Part shown: in pieces, positions 18,574 through 27,787 of the stretch
How positions within the stretch are numbered: position 1 is the stretch's first letter
Layout of the letters: each line of letters opens with the position of its first letter
DNA from: Rhodothermia bacterium
Lineage (GTDB): Bacteria; Bacteroidota; Rhodothermia; Balneolales; Balneolaceae
DNA length: 64,000 bases
Reading direction: 5' to 3'
Assembly: GCA_030427885.1 (NCBI GenBank)
Contig: JAUICM010000005.1
Location: forward strand, 1 to 64,000
The notes under the pieces: generated by a model
What the model was told of the DNA's origin: nothing
The model's database searches: none
What the model saw: only the letters and a program-made list of their open reading frames with translations
Program-made: the position numbers and the translations under genes

Positions 18574-18923
18574 AAATTGTTTTTTCGGATGGAGAGGAAC
18601 TGATTACTATGTAATAAAAACTCGTATTCCTGAACTGTTTTTGTTTCATAACCCCGGATATCAAATGGACTATAAGATTGAAACTGGTCCATTGGAGAAC
18701 GGAACTTCAGCCCCTGAAGAAACCAGCCGGTAAAGTTCAGGAATGCATTAGATTTTACACCAGTTGTTTTCAGGGTAATAGCAAAATGATCTGAATTCAA
18801 TACAGAAGGGATGAATTGTAACGGTTCTGTGATTTCGGAGTGTAACAGGGTATCACTTTGCTGTGCATACCCGTTAATGCTGAAACAGATAATAATTGCG
18901 ATTCCGACAAGTTTGATCTTCAT
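18570..18923 (-). CDS. Small secreted protein, unknown function
   Basis: The 117-residue product begins with a clear signal peptide (residues 1-21, cleavage after YAQ). The remaining 96 residues show no motif I recognise. It shares a 4-nt stop/start overlap with the downstream crotonase gene, so it is the first gene of a two-gene unit. The 128-bp region to the divergent M61 peptidase gene must hold promoters for both. A TATATTTT stretch about 5-12 nt ahead of the ATG is the only candidate -7 element for this gene. Confidence 0.65.
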   Translation of the reverse strand: MKIKLVGIAIIICFSINGYAQQSDTLLHSEITEPLQFIPSVLNSDHFAITLKTTGVKSNAFLNFTGWFLQGLKFRSPMDQFQSYSPFDIRGYETKTVQEYEFLLHSNQFLSIRKNNL

Positions 18924-19051
18924 ACCTTAAAATATAGTTCAAAATCAGGGAAAACGGAATAAATCTATATATGTGAAGAGTTGCTAAATGCCTTGCGCCA
19001 AAGGTCAAAGCTCATCATATTCATTTTCTAATTCAAAAAAGGACCCAATTC

Positions 19052-20845
19052 ATGAAACAACTATTCACCTTACTGTCCGGCATACTTCTGTTTAGCTCAT
19101 TAAGTGCTCAAACTCACAATGTTTACGAGATCTCTTTCAATAATGCAGTACATCACGAAGCTCATATAACTGCAACATTTACCAATCTGGATCTGAATCC
19201 ACTGGAAGTGAGAATAAGCCGTTCATCACCGGGTAGATATGCGATTCATGATTTTGCAAAGAATGTGTATGGAGTAAGAGCATATGACAGTAATGGCATT
19301 GAATTGGAAGTGACCCGTCCTAATCCTCAGCAATGGGATGTAACGGGCCACGACGGAACCGTTCGTTTTGAATATACCTTGTATGCCAATCGCGGGGGTG
19401 GAACTTATTCACAGGTTGATGAGACTCACGCACATCTGAACATGCCAGCTACGTTTGTCTTCGCCAGAGATTACCAGCATCGCCCGATCGAGATCACATT
19501 CAATGTACGTAATGACCTGAACTGGAGAGTGGCTACACAGTTGAAGCAGGTGGGCGAAAATACCTATTACGCACCGGACACTTACTACTTCATGGACAGT
19601 CCAACAGAGATAGCCGATTATCACCTTAGGGAAGAAATGGTGGATGGCCAGCTGATAAGGCTTGCACTTCACACACCTGCATCAGACCGGGAAGTGAATG
19701 AGTATTTTGCTAAAGTAATGGCTATAGTGAAAGCGGAAAGAGATGTATATGGAGAGCTCCCAAGCTTCGATTATGGAGAATACACGTTTTTATCCTGCTA
19801 TATGCCCAATGCCAGTGGTGACGGTATGGAGCACAGAAATTCAACATATGTGGTAAGCTCTAAACCTCTTGACCGTCCTCTCGGAGAAACAAGTATCAGT
19901 ACCATAGCACATGAATTTTTTCATTCTTGGAATGTAGAACGAATTCGCCCACGTGCACTGGAACCTTTCGATTTTGAAGATGCCAATATGAGTGGTGAAC
20001 TTTGGTTTGCTGAAGGTTTTACCAGCTACTATACCGGGCTTACGCTGGCCAGGGCCGGGATCAATACTCCCCAGGAATATATTGAAGGACTGGATGGGGG
20101 ATTAAATTATGTGATCAACTCTCCGGGTAGAAAATTCTTCAATCCGATGGAGATGAGTTACCGTGCTCCTTTTGTAGATGCAGCCACCTCGATCGATCCA
20201 ACCAATAATTCAAATATTTTCATTTCCTATTACACCTATGGAAGTGTGCTGGGATTGGGATTAGATCTTTCACTTAGAAATATGGACAGAGGCCTCTCAC
20301 TGGATGGTTTTATGAGACTTATGTGGCAGAAGTTCGGTAAAACAGAGGTTCCTTATTCAGTGAGAGATATTGAAGCCACTTTAGCAGAATATGCCGGTGA
20401 GTATTTTGCTGGTGAATTCTTTGATAATTACATCTATAAAAGTGAATTACCTGACTACCAGCAGCTTCTCTTTCAGTTTGGTGTCGACTTCGGTCTGGAA
20501 AAACCAGACGAAGCCTCATTGGGAGGAACAATCAGAGAAAGAGATGGAGTCTGGAAGCTTACATCAAATGCCCTAATAGGTAGTCCTCTATATGAAGCCG
20601 GAATTGAATCGGAAGACGAGATCATTTCCATTGGAGGTGTTCGCCTGAGTGATGTGGAAAGTGTGGATGAGATACTGGAACGACGACGTCCCGGACAATC
20701 TGTTGAGATCGTATTTTCCAGATGGGGAGAAGAGAAAAGAACCCGTGCTACTTTAACTAATAATAACAGATATAAAACTGAGATCAGTAACCGCGAAAAC
20801 AGGAATATGCGGGACAAAAGAAACGCCTGGGTAACAGGTAAATGA
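19052..20845 (+). CDS. Secreted M61-family peptidase (glycyl aminopeptidase-like)
   Basis: This 597-residue exported metallopeptidase has a signal peptide (1-19, ending SLSAQ). An N-terminal beta domain (about 22-180) precedes a gluzincin catalytic domain with HEFFHSWN at 287-294 and the downstream Glu in ELWFAEGFTSYYTGL. A C-terminal PDZ domain (about 505-580) contains SPLYEAGIESEDEIISIGG. This order is standard for M61 proteins, which prefer N-terminal Gly or Ala. The next gene, an M24 aminopeptidase, starts 19 nt later, so the two probably form a peptide-degrading operon. Confidence 0.92.
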   Translation: MKQLFTLLSGILLFSSLSAQTHNVYEISFNNAVHHEAHITATFTNLDLNPLEVRISRSSPGRYAIHDFAKNVYGVRAYDSNGIELEVTRPNPQQWDVTGHDGTVRFEYTLYANRGGGTYSQVDETHAHLNMPATFVFARDYQHRPIEITFNVRNDLNWRVATQLKQVGENTYYAPDTYYFMDSPTEIADYHLREEMVDGQLIRLALHTPASDREVNEYFAKVMAIVKAERDVYGELPSFDYGEYTFLSCYMPNASGDGMEHRNSTYVVSSKPLDRPLGETSISTIAHEFFHSWNVERIRPRALEPFDFEDANMSGELWFAEGFTSYYTGLTLARAGINTPQEYIEGLDGGLNYVINSPGRKFFNPMEMSYRAPFVDAATSIDPTNNSNIFISYYTYGSVLGLGLDLSLRNMDRGLSLDGFMRLMWQKFGKTEVPYSVRDIEATLAEYAGEYFAGEFFDNYIYKSELPDYQQLLFQFGVDFGLEKPDEASLGGTIRERDGVWKLTSNALIGSPLYEAGIESEDEIISIGGVRLSDVESVDEILERRRPGQSVEIVFSRWGEEKRTRATLTNNNRYKTEISNRENRNMRDKRNAWVTGK

Positions 20846-20864
20846 TCCACTAATCAGAAGATTC

Positions 20865-22211
20865 ATGAAAAAACTTCTCTTTTTGCTTCTTATTTATTTC
20901 TTGCCGCTTTCGGCAAATAGTCAGGATCATCCCTACATCCTGTCTATGAAAGACCGTGCGACAGTTATTGATGATATACTGGCTGACAGGGTTAAAACCA
21001 TACTCCCTGAGATCATGCGAAGGGAGGGGGTTGATATGTGGTTGATCATCTCCAGGGAGTATAATGAAGATCCGGTGATCAAAACGCTGTTACCGGCAAC
21101 CTGGCTTGCAGCCCGCCGGCGCACCATATTAGTTGTCTTCGACAAGGGAGAAGGTAAAGACCTGGAAACCCTGGCTGTGGCACGGTACGATGTTGGTACT
21201 ACCTTTAAAAAAGCATGGGACAAAGAACAGGAACCGGATCAATGGAAAAGACTGAAGGAGATCATTGAAGAACGGGATCCCAAAAAGATCGCAGTCAATA
21301 AATCTGATTATTTTGGCCTTGCGGATGGGATTGTTGCCACAGATCTGGAACAGCTCAAAGCAGCAATAGGAAGAAAATATTCTCAACGTATAGTTTCTGC
21401 TGAACAAGTAGCGATAGGCTGGCTGGAAACCCGTACACCGAAAGAAATGGCGATCTATCCACAGATCGTACGTATTGCTCATGAGATCATTAAAGATGGA
21501 TTTTCAGACCGAGCCATACAGCCGGGAATAACAACTACCGATGATCTGGTATGGTGGTACCGCGAGCGAATTAGTGAGCTTAAACTTGTAACCTGGTTTC
21601 ATCCCAGTGTTTCCATCCAGCGTCAGGATCCGGAGTCGTTCGATCATCTCCGGACATTTGATACCAGACCGGAAGGAAATGTGATCATGCCCGGTGACCT
21701 GTTGCATGTTGATTTCGGGATCACTTATCTGAGACTTAATACGGATACTCAGCAACATGCATATGTTCTTAAACCGGGAGAAACGGATGCACCTGAATAT
21801 TTGAAAAAAGCTCTGAAGAACGCGAACAGATTACAGGATATCTTCACCGGAAATTTCAAAGAAGGACGAACAGGCAACGAAGTTCTGAAGATGTCCAGAG
21901 AGCAGGCCATAGCAGAAGGGATCAAACCATCCATTTATACCCATCCGATCGGGTATCATGGCCATGCGGCAGGTACTACCTTAGGAATGTGGGATTCCCA
22001 GGAAGGGGTGCCAGTAACAGGTGATTATCCATTGCATCTGAATACAGCGTATTCCATCGAGCTTAATGCAGCTACTTATATCGAAGAGTGGGATAAAGAG
22101 ATCAGGATCATGTTGGAAGAAGATGCCTTTTTTGATGAATCTGGTGTGTGGTATATAGACGGCCGACAAACAGAGCTGATCATCATTCCGGAAGATCCGG
22201 CGAAACATTAA
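20865..22211 (+). CDS. Secreted M24-family metallopeptidase (Xaa-Pro peptidase-like)
   Basis: This 448-residue protein has a signal peptide (1-19) and a creatinase/aminopeptidase P fold. The predicted metal ligands of the pita-bread domain are the Asp in HVDFGI, the Asp in LNTDTQQ, the His in HPIGYHGHA, the Glu in SIELNAA and the Glu in MLEEDAFF. Enzymes of this group release N-terminal residues before proline. It follows the M61 gene at 19 nt and precedes the TPR regulator by 56 nt. Confidence 0.9.
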   Translation: MKKLLFLLLIYFLPLSANSQDHPYILSMKDRATVIDDILADRVKTILPEIMRREGVDMWLIISREYNEDPVIKTLLPATWLAARRRTILVVFDKGEGKDLETLAVARYDVGTTFKKAWDKEQEPDQWKRLKEIIEERDPKKIAVNKSDYFGLADGIVATDLEQLKAAIGRKYSQRIVSAEQVAIGWLETRTPKEMAIYPQIVRIAHEIIKDGFSDRAIQPGITTTDDLVWWYRERISELKLVTWFHPSVSIQRQDPESFDHLRTFDTRPEGNVIMPGDLLHVDFGITYLRLNTDTQQHAYVLKPGETDAPEYLKKALKNANRLQDIFTGNFKEGRTGNEVLKMSREQAIAEGIKPSIYTHPIGYHGHAAGTTLGMWDSQEGVPVTGDYPLHLNTAYSIELNAATYIEEWDKEIRIMLEEDAFFDESGVWYIDGRQTELIIIPEDPAKH

Positions 22212-22267
22212 CCTGATTTGTTCGCTAAAAGCCACTCGTTTATATTTAAAGCCATAAATGATTAGGC

Positions 22268-24160
22268 ATGCGGAAAAAGATTTGGGTTATTTGGTTTGCG
22301 GTCACAGTATGTAATTCACTTAGTTTAGTGTATGCTCAGGGTACGTCTCGTCCTACCATTGAAGAACTTCAATCCCAGTTACAAAGCACTTCAGGGATAG
22401 AAAAAGTACAGGTACTGCACAGGTTATCTGAACTCCAGAGGTATCGGGACATCACTATTGCCCGGAATTATATTGATGAAGCCTATGATCTGTCGGTTGC
22501 GCTTCAGAACGATAGTCTGGTTGCTCAGAGCATGTACCGTATTGCAAGTATTGACATAGTCGAGGGGAAGAAAATTGAAGCCATTGACAACCTGATCGAA
22601 GCTCGTCACGCATTTCAGGAGTTGGGGTTAAAGAGATACGAAACGGATGTGATGCTGACACTGGGAGCAGTATATACAGATAACGGACAGTATGAAGAAG
22701 CATCTGAGTTATACTTTCAGGCCCTGGAGAATAGTCGCGAACTTCAGGATAAAGAAGCGGAAGTCTTTGCATTGACCCGTTTAGGAGTGATCCAGAAATT
22801 TTTGAGTAAATACAGGATCTCACAACGCTTTTTGCATGATGCCATACATCTGGCGAGAGAAACAGACGATTGGGGTAATGAAACCATAGCGCTGGCGGAA
22901 GCAGGCTATCTTGAAGAACAGTTAGGAAGCATTGATAAGGCGGTCGAGTACTTCCAGAAAGCAATTGATATTTTTGAAGAAAAGGGGGTGAAGCACGCAA
23001 TTCCTTCGCTCCAGTTTGATATCGCCCGGCTCTACAAAGACGAGCAAAAGCTCAACGACGCACTTACAATTGCTCAGGAAGCTCTTGAGTTGTCTGAATC
23101 ACTGGATTATCAGTATTTGGTGATAGATGGCCTGGGAAGAATAGCGGGAATCTATCATGAAATGGGTGAAGACGGAAAAGCGATTGAAGCTCTGAACAAT
23201 GCTTTGGAAAAAGCAGATGAGTCAGGAATGCAATCCAGGAAATTTCCCCTTCTTAATAAGCTTTCAAAAAGCTACATGACTTTAGGGAGAAACAAAGAAG
23301 CAGTTAAGGCTGCTCAGGAGGCTTATGACCTGGCGATAATTTCGAAAGATTGGGTTTCTGCGGAGGATGCACTTGAACTGTTGATCGAAAGTGAGATATC
23401 CTCAAACAATTTGAGCAGTGTGGTTGAACATCAGAAGGCTTTACTCGCAGTTCGTGATTCTATCATAAATGAAGAACAGGCAAAAACCATTTACGAGCTG
23501 GAGGCCAAATTCAGAGTAGAGGAAAAAGAAAAAGAGATAGAACTCCTTAAAACCGAGAATGATAAAAAAGCGATCGTACAGGGTACTCTTATTTGTGGAT
23601 TAGTTCTATTGTTGATCATTGGATTGCTGGTATATCGCAGCCAGAGACTGAAGATCAAAACAGGTAAAGCTGAACTGGAAGTTTCGAGGTTAAAAAGAAA
23701 AGAACTGGAACAAGATCTGGAGTTCAAGAACAAACAACTTACCACACAAAGTCTCAATATCGTTCAAAAGAATGAACTGATGGCTGAGCTGAAGGATAAA
23801 ATCGGTGACCTAAAACAGGATGGAAATGCCAAGGAGCTAAATAATATCTCAAATCTGGTTGACTACAGTTTTAGCCTCGATGAAGACTGGAAACAATTCA
23901 GAATGCATTTTGAAGAAGTTCACTCAGGGTTCTATCATATACTTCGGGACCGCTTTCCGGAACTTACTCCAAACGAGATGAAACTTTCTGCTTTGGTGAA
24001 GCTGAATCTCAATATCAAGGAAATGGCTGCAATTCTTGGAATCTCTCCAGATAGTGTGAAAACGGCCCGCCATCGATTACGCAAAAAGCTCGATATAAAT
24101 ACGGAAGTGAACCTTACAGAGTTCATGATCAAGCTCGAAAAAGAGTCTCTTGAAGTCTGA
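22268..24160 (+). CDS. Membrane-anchored TPR protein with C-terminal HTH
   Basis: This 630-residue protein has a signal peptide (1-24). Tetratricopeptide repeats (about 45-385) are followed by a charged coiled-coil, one transmembrane helix (about 434-455) and a second coiled-coil (460-520). The C-terminal LuxR/sigma-4-like helix-turn-helix (about 565-615) contains LTPNEMKLSALVKLNLN and AAILGISPDSVKTARHRLRKKL. The layout puts the TPRs outside the inner membrane and the DNA-binding domain in the cytoplasm, as in a one-component transmembrane regulator. Such proteins recur in Bacteroidota. Targets are unknown. Confidence 0.85.
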   Translation: MRKKIWVIWFAVTVCNSLSLVYAQGTSRPTIEELQSQLQSTSGIEKVQVLHRLSELQRYRDITIARNYIDEAYDLSVALQNDSLVAQSMYRIASIDIVEGKKIEAIDNLIEARHAFQELGLKRYETDVMLTLGAVYTDNGQYEEASELYFQALENSRELQDKEAEVFALTRLGVIQKFLSKYRISQRFLHDAIHLARETDDWGNETIALAEAGYLEEQLGSIDKAVEYFQKAIDIFEEKGVKHAIPSLQFDIARLYKDEQKLNDALTIAQEALELSESLDYQYLVIDGLGRIAGIYHEMGEDGKAIEALNNALEKADESGMQSRKFPLLNKLSKSYMTLGRNKEAVKAAQEAYDLAIISKDWVSAEDALELLIESEISSNNLSSVVEHQKALLAVRDSIINEEQAKTIYELEAKFRVEEKEKEIELLKTENDKKAIVQGTLICGLVLLLIIGLLVYRSQRLKIKTGKAELEVSRLKRKELEQDLEFKNKQLTTQSLNIVQKNELMAELKDKIGDLKQDGNAKELNNISNLVDYSFSLDEDWKQFRMHFEEVHSGFYHILRDRFPELTPNEMKLSALVKLNLNIKEMAAILGISPDSVKTARHRLRKKLDINTEVNLTEFMIKLEKESLEV

Positions 24161-24369
24161 TAAATAAAAACAAAAGCAGCATTTTAGCACATCTTTTTTA
24201 GCCTGCTCACCTGATGTTCACCTTTTTTTCAGGGAAGTGTATACCTGTTGTTTACGTAAGGAACTGCATCCACGGTGGTCTAACCCCGTAATTTTGATCA
24301 TCTGAAAATTGGGTGACACCGAAAATCCGAGAACCATAAAAACAAAAAGTAGAAATACGGAATAAAACA

Positions 24370-26043
24370 ATGAGAAAACAAATAACCGGGATGCTGATAT
24401 TCTTATCGGTATCAACCATAGCATTAGGTCAGCCTTTTAAGGGAGATAAACTATTCGAAGGTCAGCTGGCACCATTACTAGAGGGAATGGGCTTACACGA
24501 TTTCGAAATAAGTACCGAAAATGATCTGGCCTATATATTTTTCAATCAGGCGATCGCCCTCACATATGGCTTCAATCATCTGGAAGCAGAACGGTCATAC
24601 AAGCAGGTAGCGCTACTCGATAGTACATCTGCAATGGCCTATTGGGGTCAGGCGTTGGTACTTGGTCCGAATATCAATGCACCAATGGAAGCTTCGTCAG
24701 TGAAACCAGCTTATGATGCTATCCAAAAAGCTATAAGCTTGAAAAGATTTGCTTCTGCTAAAGAGCAGGATATGATCAATGCCTTAGCAAAACGATACTC
24801 TGAGGATGAGACACAGCAAGATCGTGTGGAACTGGATCATGCTTATGCGGAAGCCATGCGGGAAGTAGTGGCAAAATATCCGGATGACCCACATGCACGT
24901 ACAATGCTCGCAGAAGCATTGATGGTAATTCATTCATGGGATTATTGGCACGGAGACGGACGTCCGAAAGAATGGACTCCGGAGATCCTTAACGTGTTGG
25001 AAAAAGGACTCGAGGACCACCCAAGACATACGGGGCTGATCCATTATTACATTCATGCTGTAGAAGCTTCAAAACGTCCAGACAGAGCGTTGGGTAGTGC
25101 TGATATTCTGCGTGATCTGGTACCAGGTGCCGGACATCTGGTACACATGCCGTCACATATTTATATCCGAACCGGCCGATATCAGGATGGAGTGGAAGCA
25201 AATGAGAAGGCGATCATAGTTGATAGTGAGTATATCACTCAGTGTCGCCAGCAAGGGATCTATCCGGTAGCCTATGTACCTCATAACCGTCATTTCCTGT
25301 GGGCGATGGCAACCATGCAGGGAAATAGTAAAAAAGCGATCATGGCGGCCAATCATATGGCTGATCATATTGATCAACAACTAATGAGAGAGCCGGGTTA
25401 CGGGACACTTCAGCATTACTGGGTGACCCCGATTTATGCATATGTGCGTTTTGGTAAATGGAATGAGATCATGAACCTCCCAAAACCTGATTCCGACCTG
25501 AAATATCCTCTCGCCATATGGCATTATGCACGCGGAGTGGCTTTCACCGGAATGGGAGAATTGGAGAAAGCTAAAGCTGAACTGGCTGCACTGAAGAGGA
25601 TCTCAGAAGATGACGAACTTAAAAATATTACCGTTTGGGAGATCAACGATGCTCACAGCGTTGTTAAAATAGCCAGTCTGGCCCTTGAAGGAGAGTTGGA
25701 AGGAAAATCAGGTAATTATGCCAGGTCGGTAAAAGTGTTCAATTCTGCCATAGAGCTGGAAGACAATCTGAATTATAACGAACCATCCGATTGGCACTAT
25801 CCGATCAGGCAATCGCTTGGCGCGATCTATCTCGAAGCAGGAGAATTCGATAAAGCAGAACAGGTATACAAAGAAGATCTGCTGACTTTCCCGGAAAACG
25901 GTTGGTCGCTTTATGGCCTGCATCAGGCTCTTGAAAAACAAGGAAAGCATACGGAAGCAGAATCAGTGAGAGTACGCTTTGAGAAAGCATGGCAATATGC
26001 TGATATCGATTTGAATGCTTCCAGAGTGTTAAGCATGAACTAA
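24370..26043 (+). CDS. Secreted tetratricopeptide-repeat protein
   Basis: This 557-residue exported protein has a signal peptide (1-20, ending IALGQ). TPR-like helical pairs run throughout, for example FNQAIALTYGFNHLEAERSY and AYWGQALVLGPN near the N-terminus and AIYLEAGEFDKAEQVYKEDL near the C-terminus. Two conserved-looking histidine segments, HYYIHAVEAS and HMPSHIYIRTG (about 220-265), give a family look seen in other exported TPR proteins of unknown role. It has its own 209-bp upstream region and ends in a strong terminator. Confidence 0.8.
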   Translation: MRKQITGMLIFLSVSTIALGQPFKGDKLFEGQLAPLLEGMGLHDFEISTENDLAYIFFNQAIALTYGFNHLEAERSYKQVALLDSTSAMAYWGQALVLGPNINAPMEASSVKPAYDAIQKAISLKRFASAKEQDMINALAKRYSEDETQQDRVELDHAYAEAMREVVAKYPDDPHARTMLAEALMVIHSWDYWHGDGRPKEWTPEILNVLEKGLEDHPRHTGLIHYYIHAVEASKRPDRALGSADILRDLVPGAGHLVHMPSHIYIRTGRYQDGVEANEKAIIVDSEYITQCRQQGIYPVAYVPHNRHFLWAMATMQGNSKKAIMAANHMADHIDQQLMREPGYGTLQHYWVTPIYAYVRFGKWNEIMNLPKPDSDLKYPLAIWHYARGVAFTGMGELEKAKAELAALKRISEDDELKNITVWEINDAHSVVKIASLALEGELEGKSGNYARSVKVFNSAIELEDNLNYNEPSDWHYPIRQSLGAIYLEAGEFDKAEQVYKEDLLTFPENGWSLYGLHQALEKQGKHTEAESVRVRFEKAWQYADIDLNASRVLSMN

Positions 26044-26088
26044 GTGTTATAGTACCCTAAGACACATAAGTCAGGAGAGAAAGCCAAC

Positions 26089-26121
26089 AACCGCGGTACT
26101 GCCCAGTATCGCGGTTTTTTT
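26089..26121 (+). terminator. Rho-independent terminator after the TPR gene
   Basis: A stem of 12 pairs, one of them G-T (AACCGCGGTACT at 26089-26100 with AGTATCGCGGTT at 26105-26116), a GCCC loop and a seven-T run at 26115-26121. It ends the plus-strand transcript 46 nt after the stop at 26043. Confidence 0.9.
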
Positions 26122-26162
26122 ATCTATTCATTTTTGAAATTCTGTACCCAATCAAACCATTT

Positions 26163-26186
26163 GTTCTTTTGGGCCGCCAAAAGAAC
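26163..26186. repeat. Perfect 10-bp hairpin flanking the foldback element
   Basis: GTTCTTTTGG (26163-26172) is the exact reverse complement of CCAAAAGAAC (26177-26186), with a 4-nt loop. It is separated by 2 nt from the long foldback at 26189-26332 and probably belongs to the same element. Confidence 0.6.
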
Positions 26187-26188
26187 CA

Positions 26189-26332
26189 AAACTCCCGGCT
26201 ATGATTGCTTCCGGGCATTTAATCTTCCGAATTCTACGCAAAACCAAATGTTCCACAAGTGGGACAGGTTTTTCGCTTCGAATTCAAGAAATGATTAAAT
26301 GCTACTCCTCCACCAATCAAAGGCCGGAGTTT
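26189..26332. repeat. 144-nt imperfect foldback (long hairpin) in a convergent intergenic region
   Basis: Six collinear complementary blocks nest inside each other. They are 26189-26195 with 26326-26332 (7 bp), 26202-26207 with 26314-26319 (6 bp), 26215-26224 with 26293-26302 (10 bp), 26229-26234 with 26280-26285 (6 bp), 26240-26245 with 26267-26272 (6 bp), and the tip 26249-26256 with 26259-26266 (8 bp, one G-T). Together they pair about 43 bp. It fills most of the 317-nt gap between the TPR gene and the minus-strand gene ending at 26361. I see no open reading frame of note in it. It may be a structured RNA or a miniature foldback repeat. Confidence 0.7.
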
Positions 26333-26360
26333 AAATCATTAAAAGGGTAGCTAAGAATCT

Positions 26361-26996
26361 TCATTTATTAAATGGGGTAAGAAAGTAGAATCCTAATTTA
26401 TGGGTAGCAGCACTCAATTGATTGCCAAGAAGAATTGAAATAGAGAGGGTTTCAATCCATTGAAATCGAAATAAAAAGATTGAGAGTAAAACAACAATGC
26501 CCACTAAAGTTGTGGCTATCAATATCTCGAAATATTCAGCATTCCTGTCACTTACTGAGTAAAGTTCTAAAGAATCATAGTCATCAAGCTTATACATGAT
26601 GATTATGTATAGATAATTTAGAAGCGGAAATAATAAGGAGACTTCATCATCATTTATGGCATAGAATAATGCGATCATTGCCACAATAAGTTGTAAAGAA
26701 AGAGCAAAATGCAGCATGAATCCTTTGGCAAAAACAGTTTTCTTTTTCTTGGAAAAGGCGTGGTAGATTGAAAATAAAATACCTATAAGAATTCCCGCGT
26801 AGATAAAGTAAAACCTTGAGTCTGTACGTGATAAATATTCTAAATCAGAAATTAGATTATCATCAAAAAAAAGTATCATAATAAAAGACATGCTCATGAC
26901 ATACAGAGCAATTTCGTCGTATACCTTGCCGAAGATTTTACTAGTAATCCATTTGAAAAAACTTTTTATCTCTTCAAGTTCTTCTTTGATAGTCAT
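26361..26996 (-). CDS. Multi-pass membrane protein, unknown function
   Basis: The 211-residue product has about six hydrophobic segments, near residues 29-45, 62-76, 88-110, 120-138, 158-174 and 178-192. The N-terminus is short and charged (KEELEEIKSFFKWITSKIFGK). I recognise no family. Its start overlaps the stop of the purine nucleoside phosphorylase gene by 4 nt (ATGA), so it is probably translated from the same mRNA. Confidence 0.7.
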   Translation of the reverse strand: MTIKEELEEIKSFFKWITSKIFGKVYDEIALYVMSMSFIMILFFDDNLISDLEYLSRTDSRFYFIYAGILIGILFSIYHAFSKKKKTVFAKGFMLHFALSLQLIVAMIALFYAINDDEVSLLFPLLNYLYIIIMYKLDDYDSLELYSVSDRNAEYFEILIATTLVGIVVLLSIFLFRFQWIETLSISILLGNQLSAATHKLGFYFLTPFNK

Positions 26997-27787
26997 TCCA
27001 AATCCGAGATAAACAATTTTACCAAGTTGGCAAACTCATCTTTTTTGAACTCGGCAGCTTCTTTCACTTCTGCGTGGTCGAGTTTTTGATCAGTAACACC
27101 AGCTGCGGCATTGGTGATGAGAGAGATCGCTACGGCTTTCAATCCCAGACGGGAAGCTTCCATAAGTTCGGGAGCAGTGCTCATTCCAACGGCATCGCCA
27201 CCAAGATATCGGAAGGCATGTATCTCTGCTTTGGTCTCATAATTTGGTCCAGTTACGAAAAGGTAGGTCCCACGTTTGACCTCGATTCCGGATTCCTGAG
27301 CAAGTTTATATGCTTTATTAGTTAGCTCATATTGATCGTAGATCAATCTATTGGGATCGGGAGGGGAGAGCATTTTACTCTGACGGATGATATTGTCGAT
27401 GATCATAAGGTCACCCACACGGAAGTCCAGATTTATTCCGCCGGCAGCATTGGAAATGATAAGTTTTTCGGCCTGAAAAGCATGAGCTATCTGAACGGGA
27501 ACGATCGTTTTATCGAATCCATATCCTTCGTAATAATGGAATCGCCCTGAGAAAGCCAGAACCGTTTTACCATGTATTTCTCCAAAGATAAGGGAGCCGG
27601 TATGTCCTTCAACAGTTGATTGAGGCATTCCGGGAATTTCTGAATAGGGAAGAGAAAGAGCGTTTTCTATCTCACTCCCAAATCCTCCGAGCCCCGATCC
27701 AAGAATGATCGCGGCGTCTACTGAATCCGGAGCACCGTGGTCTAAAAGGTAATTTCTGATACCGTGGATATTCTCAGGAAGGGACAT
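26993..27787 (-). CDS. punA: Purine-nucleoside phosphorylase (trimeric type)
   Basis: This enzyme of about 264 residues cleaves purine nucleosides with phosphate to base and (deoxy)ribose 1-phosphate. Family motifs are ILGSGLGGFG for phosphate binding, EGHTGSLIFGE, FSGRFHYYEGY, SNAAGGIN, TGPNYETKAEIHAFRYLGGDAVGMSTAPE and LITNAAAG. I use the ATG at 27787 (MSLPENIHGI). The longer start at 27829 adds 14 residues and would overlap the upstream gene by 56 nt, against 14 nt here. It sits between an MBL hydrolase and a membrane protein, all overlapping. Confidence 0.93.
   Translation of the reverse strand: MSLPENIHGIRNYLLDHGAPDSVDAAIILGSGLGGFGSEIENALSLPYSEIPGMPQSTVEGHTGSLIFGEIHGKTVLAFSGRFHYYEGYGFDKTIVPVQIAHAFQAEKLIISNAAGGINLDFRVGDLMIIDNIIRQSKMLSPPDPNRLIYDQYELTNKAYKLAQESGIEVKRGTYLFVTGPNYETKAEIHAFRYLGGDAVGMSTAPELMEASRLGLKAVAISLITNAAAGVTDQKLDHAEVKEAAEFKKDEFANLVKLFISDLE

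Noticed and set aside
22455-23000. 181-codon frame antisense to the TPR regulator
   Set aside because: Shadow of the TPR gene, with no start signal or family match.
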